Origin: Sipunculus nudus
Lineage: Eukaryota; Annelida; Sipuncula; Golfingiida; Sipunculidae
NCBI GenBank assembly: GCA_026874595.1
Contig: CM049306.1
Span: 42,534,019-42,598,018 of the forward strand
Length of the DNA stretch: 64,000 nucleotides
Direction of reading: 5' to 3'
The translations under genes were made by a program, and so were the position numbers. Below the pieces are notes generated by a model. The model was not told the origin of the DNA. It did not search any database and was given only the letters and a program-made list of their open reading frames with translations. Shown piece after piece: positions 63,347 to 64,000 of the stretch (within the stretch, counting starts at the first letter, position 1; the number at the start of each line of letters is the position of its first letter).

Positions 63347-63672
63347 AGGCCAAAATAAAAAAAAGTATGGTTCTCAGGCACTTTTTTTTCAGAAATTAAT
63401 GCGGGCGGGCGTTTTTTTTATTTTTATTTTTTTTTTGGTATGTTTCGATCAAAATGTCAAATGATTAAGGAAAAGCATGATAATAACAGATTAGCACTAG
63501 AAAAAAAAAGGAATTTGTATGGTTTTATATTCTTGAAAGAAATTTCCGAGCGGCTGCAGCTCAAAATTGGTAAATTTCTATTGAAAATCAAAATAAAAAT
63601 GTTTGATGGGGGGGGGGGTTTAAAATTGATGCGGGCGGTGCCTGAGAACCATACCTTTAATTTTTTTGGCCT
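63347..63672. mobile_element. MITE with terminal inverted repeats, copy 2 (HSP90B1 intron 2)
   Basis: Same termini as the 56976-57268 element: AGGCCAAAATAAAA with TATGGTTCTCAGGCAC at left, GTGCCTGAGAACCATACC with TTTTTGGCCT at right. The left flank is TA and the right flank is AA (probably mutated). Length 326 bp; it contains an 11-G run and an extra GATGCGGGCGG segment. Confidence 0.8.
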
Positions 63673-64000
63673 AATATGCCAGATTTGTATATGAATATGT
63701 CTTGTTTAACATTTAAAAAAATTTCCATTATAATAGAATATATTATTAGGAATATTGGCAGCTAACATCACATATGTTACAGTAATTAATACATTTTCAG
63801 TTATTGCTTTATCATATTGGCAGCATCATACACATGAACCAAGTTTCAAATAACACCTTGTATAAAAAGCTGCAAGATGCAAAAATTCTAAGGTCAGATG
63901 TGAAGATCTTTCCTCCAGCCAAAATTGAATGGAAATGTTGTTTGTGTATCTCCTATGTAATTAAGCATGTGATTTAGAAAATAAACCATTAAATTAATAT

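Overview
The window is nuclear DNA of an invertebrate animal. It carries spliced metazoan genes with GT-AG introns and AT-rich non-coding DNA crowded with dispersed and tandem repeats. The repeat types (Helitron-like elements with tandem-repeat cores, short inverted-repeat elements, tRNA-derived SINE-like DNA) and the animal gene set suggest a lophotrochozoan, most likely a mollusc. That taxonomic call is inference.

Three protein genes are supported. (1) Positions 16-11887, plus strand: the C-terminal 658 residues of RPB2 (POLR2B), the second-largest subunit of RNA polymerase II, in 14 exons; the 5' part lies outside the window. (2) Positions 44628-21574, minus strand: a complete 17-coding-exon gene for a 1521-residue DUF4062 / NACHT-like ATPase / TPR protein, best matched to TTC41 (mouse synonym Gnn, 'Grp94 neighboring nucleotidase'). 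All splice phases close. (3) Positions 60516-62172 and beyond, plus strand: the first two coding exons of HSP90B1 (endoplasmin/GRP94), which runs off the right edge.

Layout. 1-12.7 kb is RPB2, with repeats in its introns. 12.8-16.46 kb is a satellite of about 39-bp monomers with a 1505-bp higher-order period. 16.5-19.6 kb is a nest of Helitron-like and about 340-bp tandem repeats. 19.6-21.5 kb is AT-rich spacer with one inverted-repeat element. 21.57-44.68 kb is the TTC41-like gene. 44.68-60.18 kb has no convincing coding exon and is probably the first, 5'-UTR, intron of the TTC41-like gene plus repeats. 60.18-60.5 kb is a compact, probably bidirectional promoter with two exact ER-stress elements (CCAAT-N9-CCACG) and a UPRE core (TGACGTGG). 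HSP90B1 follows.

RPB2 and the TTC41-like gene are convergent. The TTC41-like gene and HSP90B1 are head to head, the arrangement implied by the mammalian name Gnn, so the pairing looks ancient. Other notable points are an arginine in place of the Walker A lysine in the TTC41-like protein, a 41-bp minisatellite that appears to have grown out of one of its splice donors, a 75-bp near-perfect palindrome in one of its introns, and a four-member Helitron-like family.
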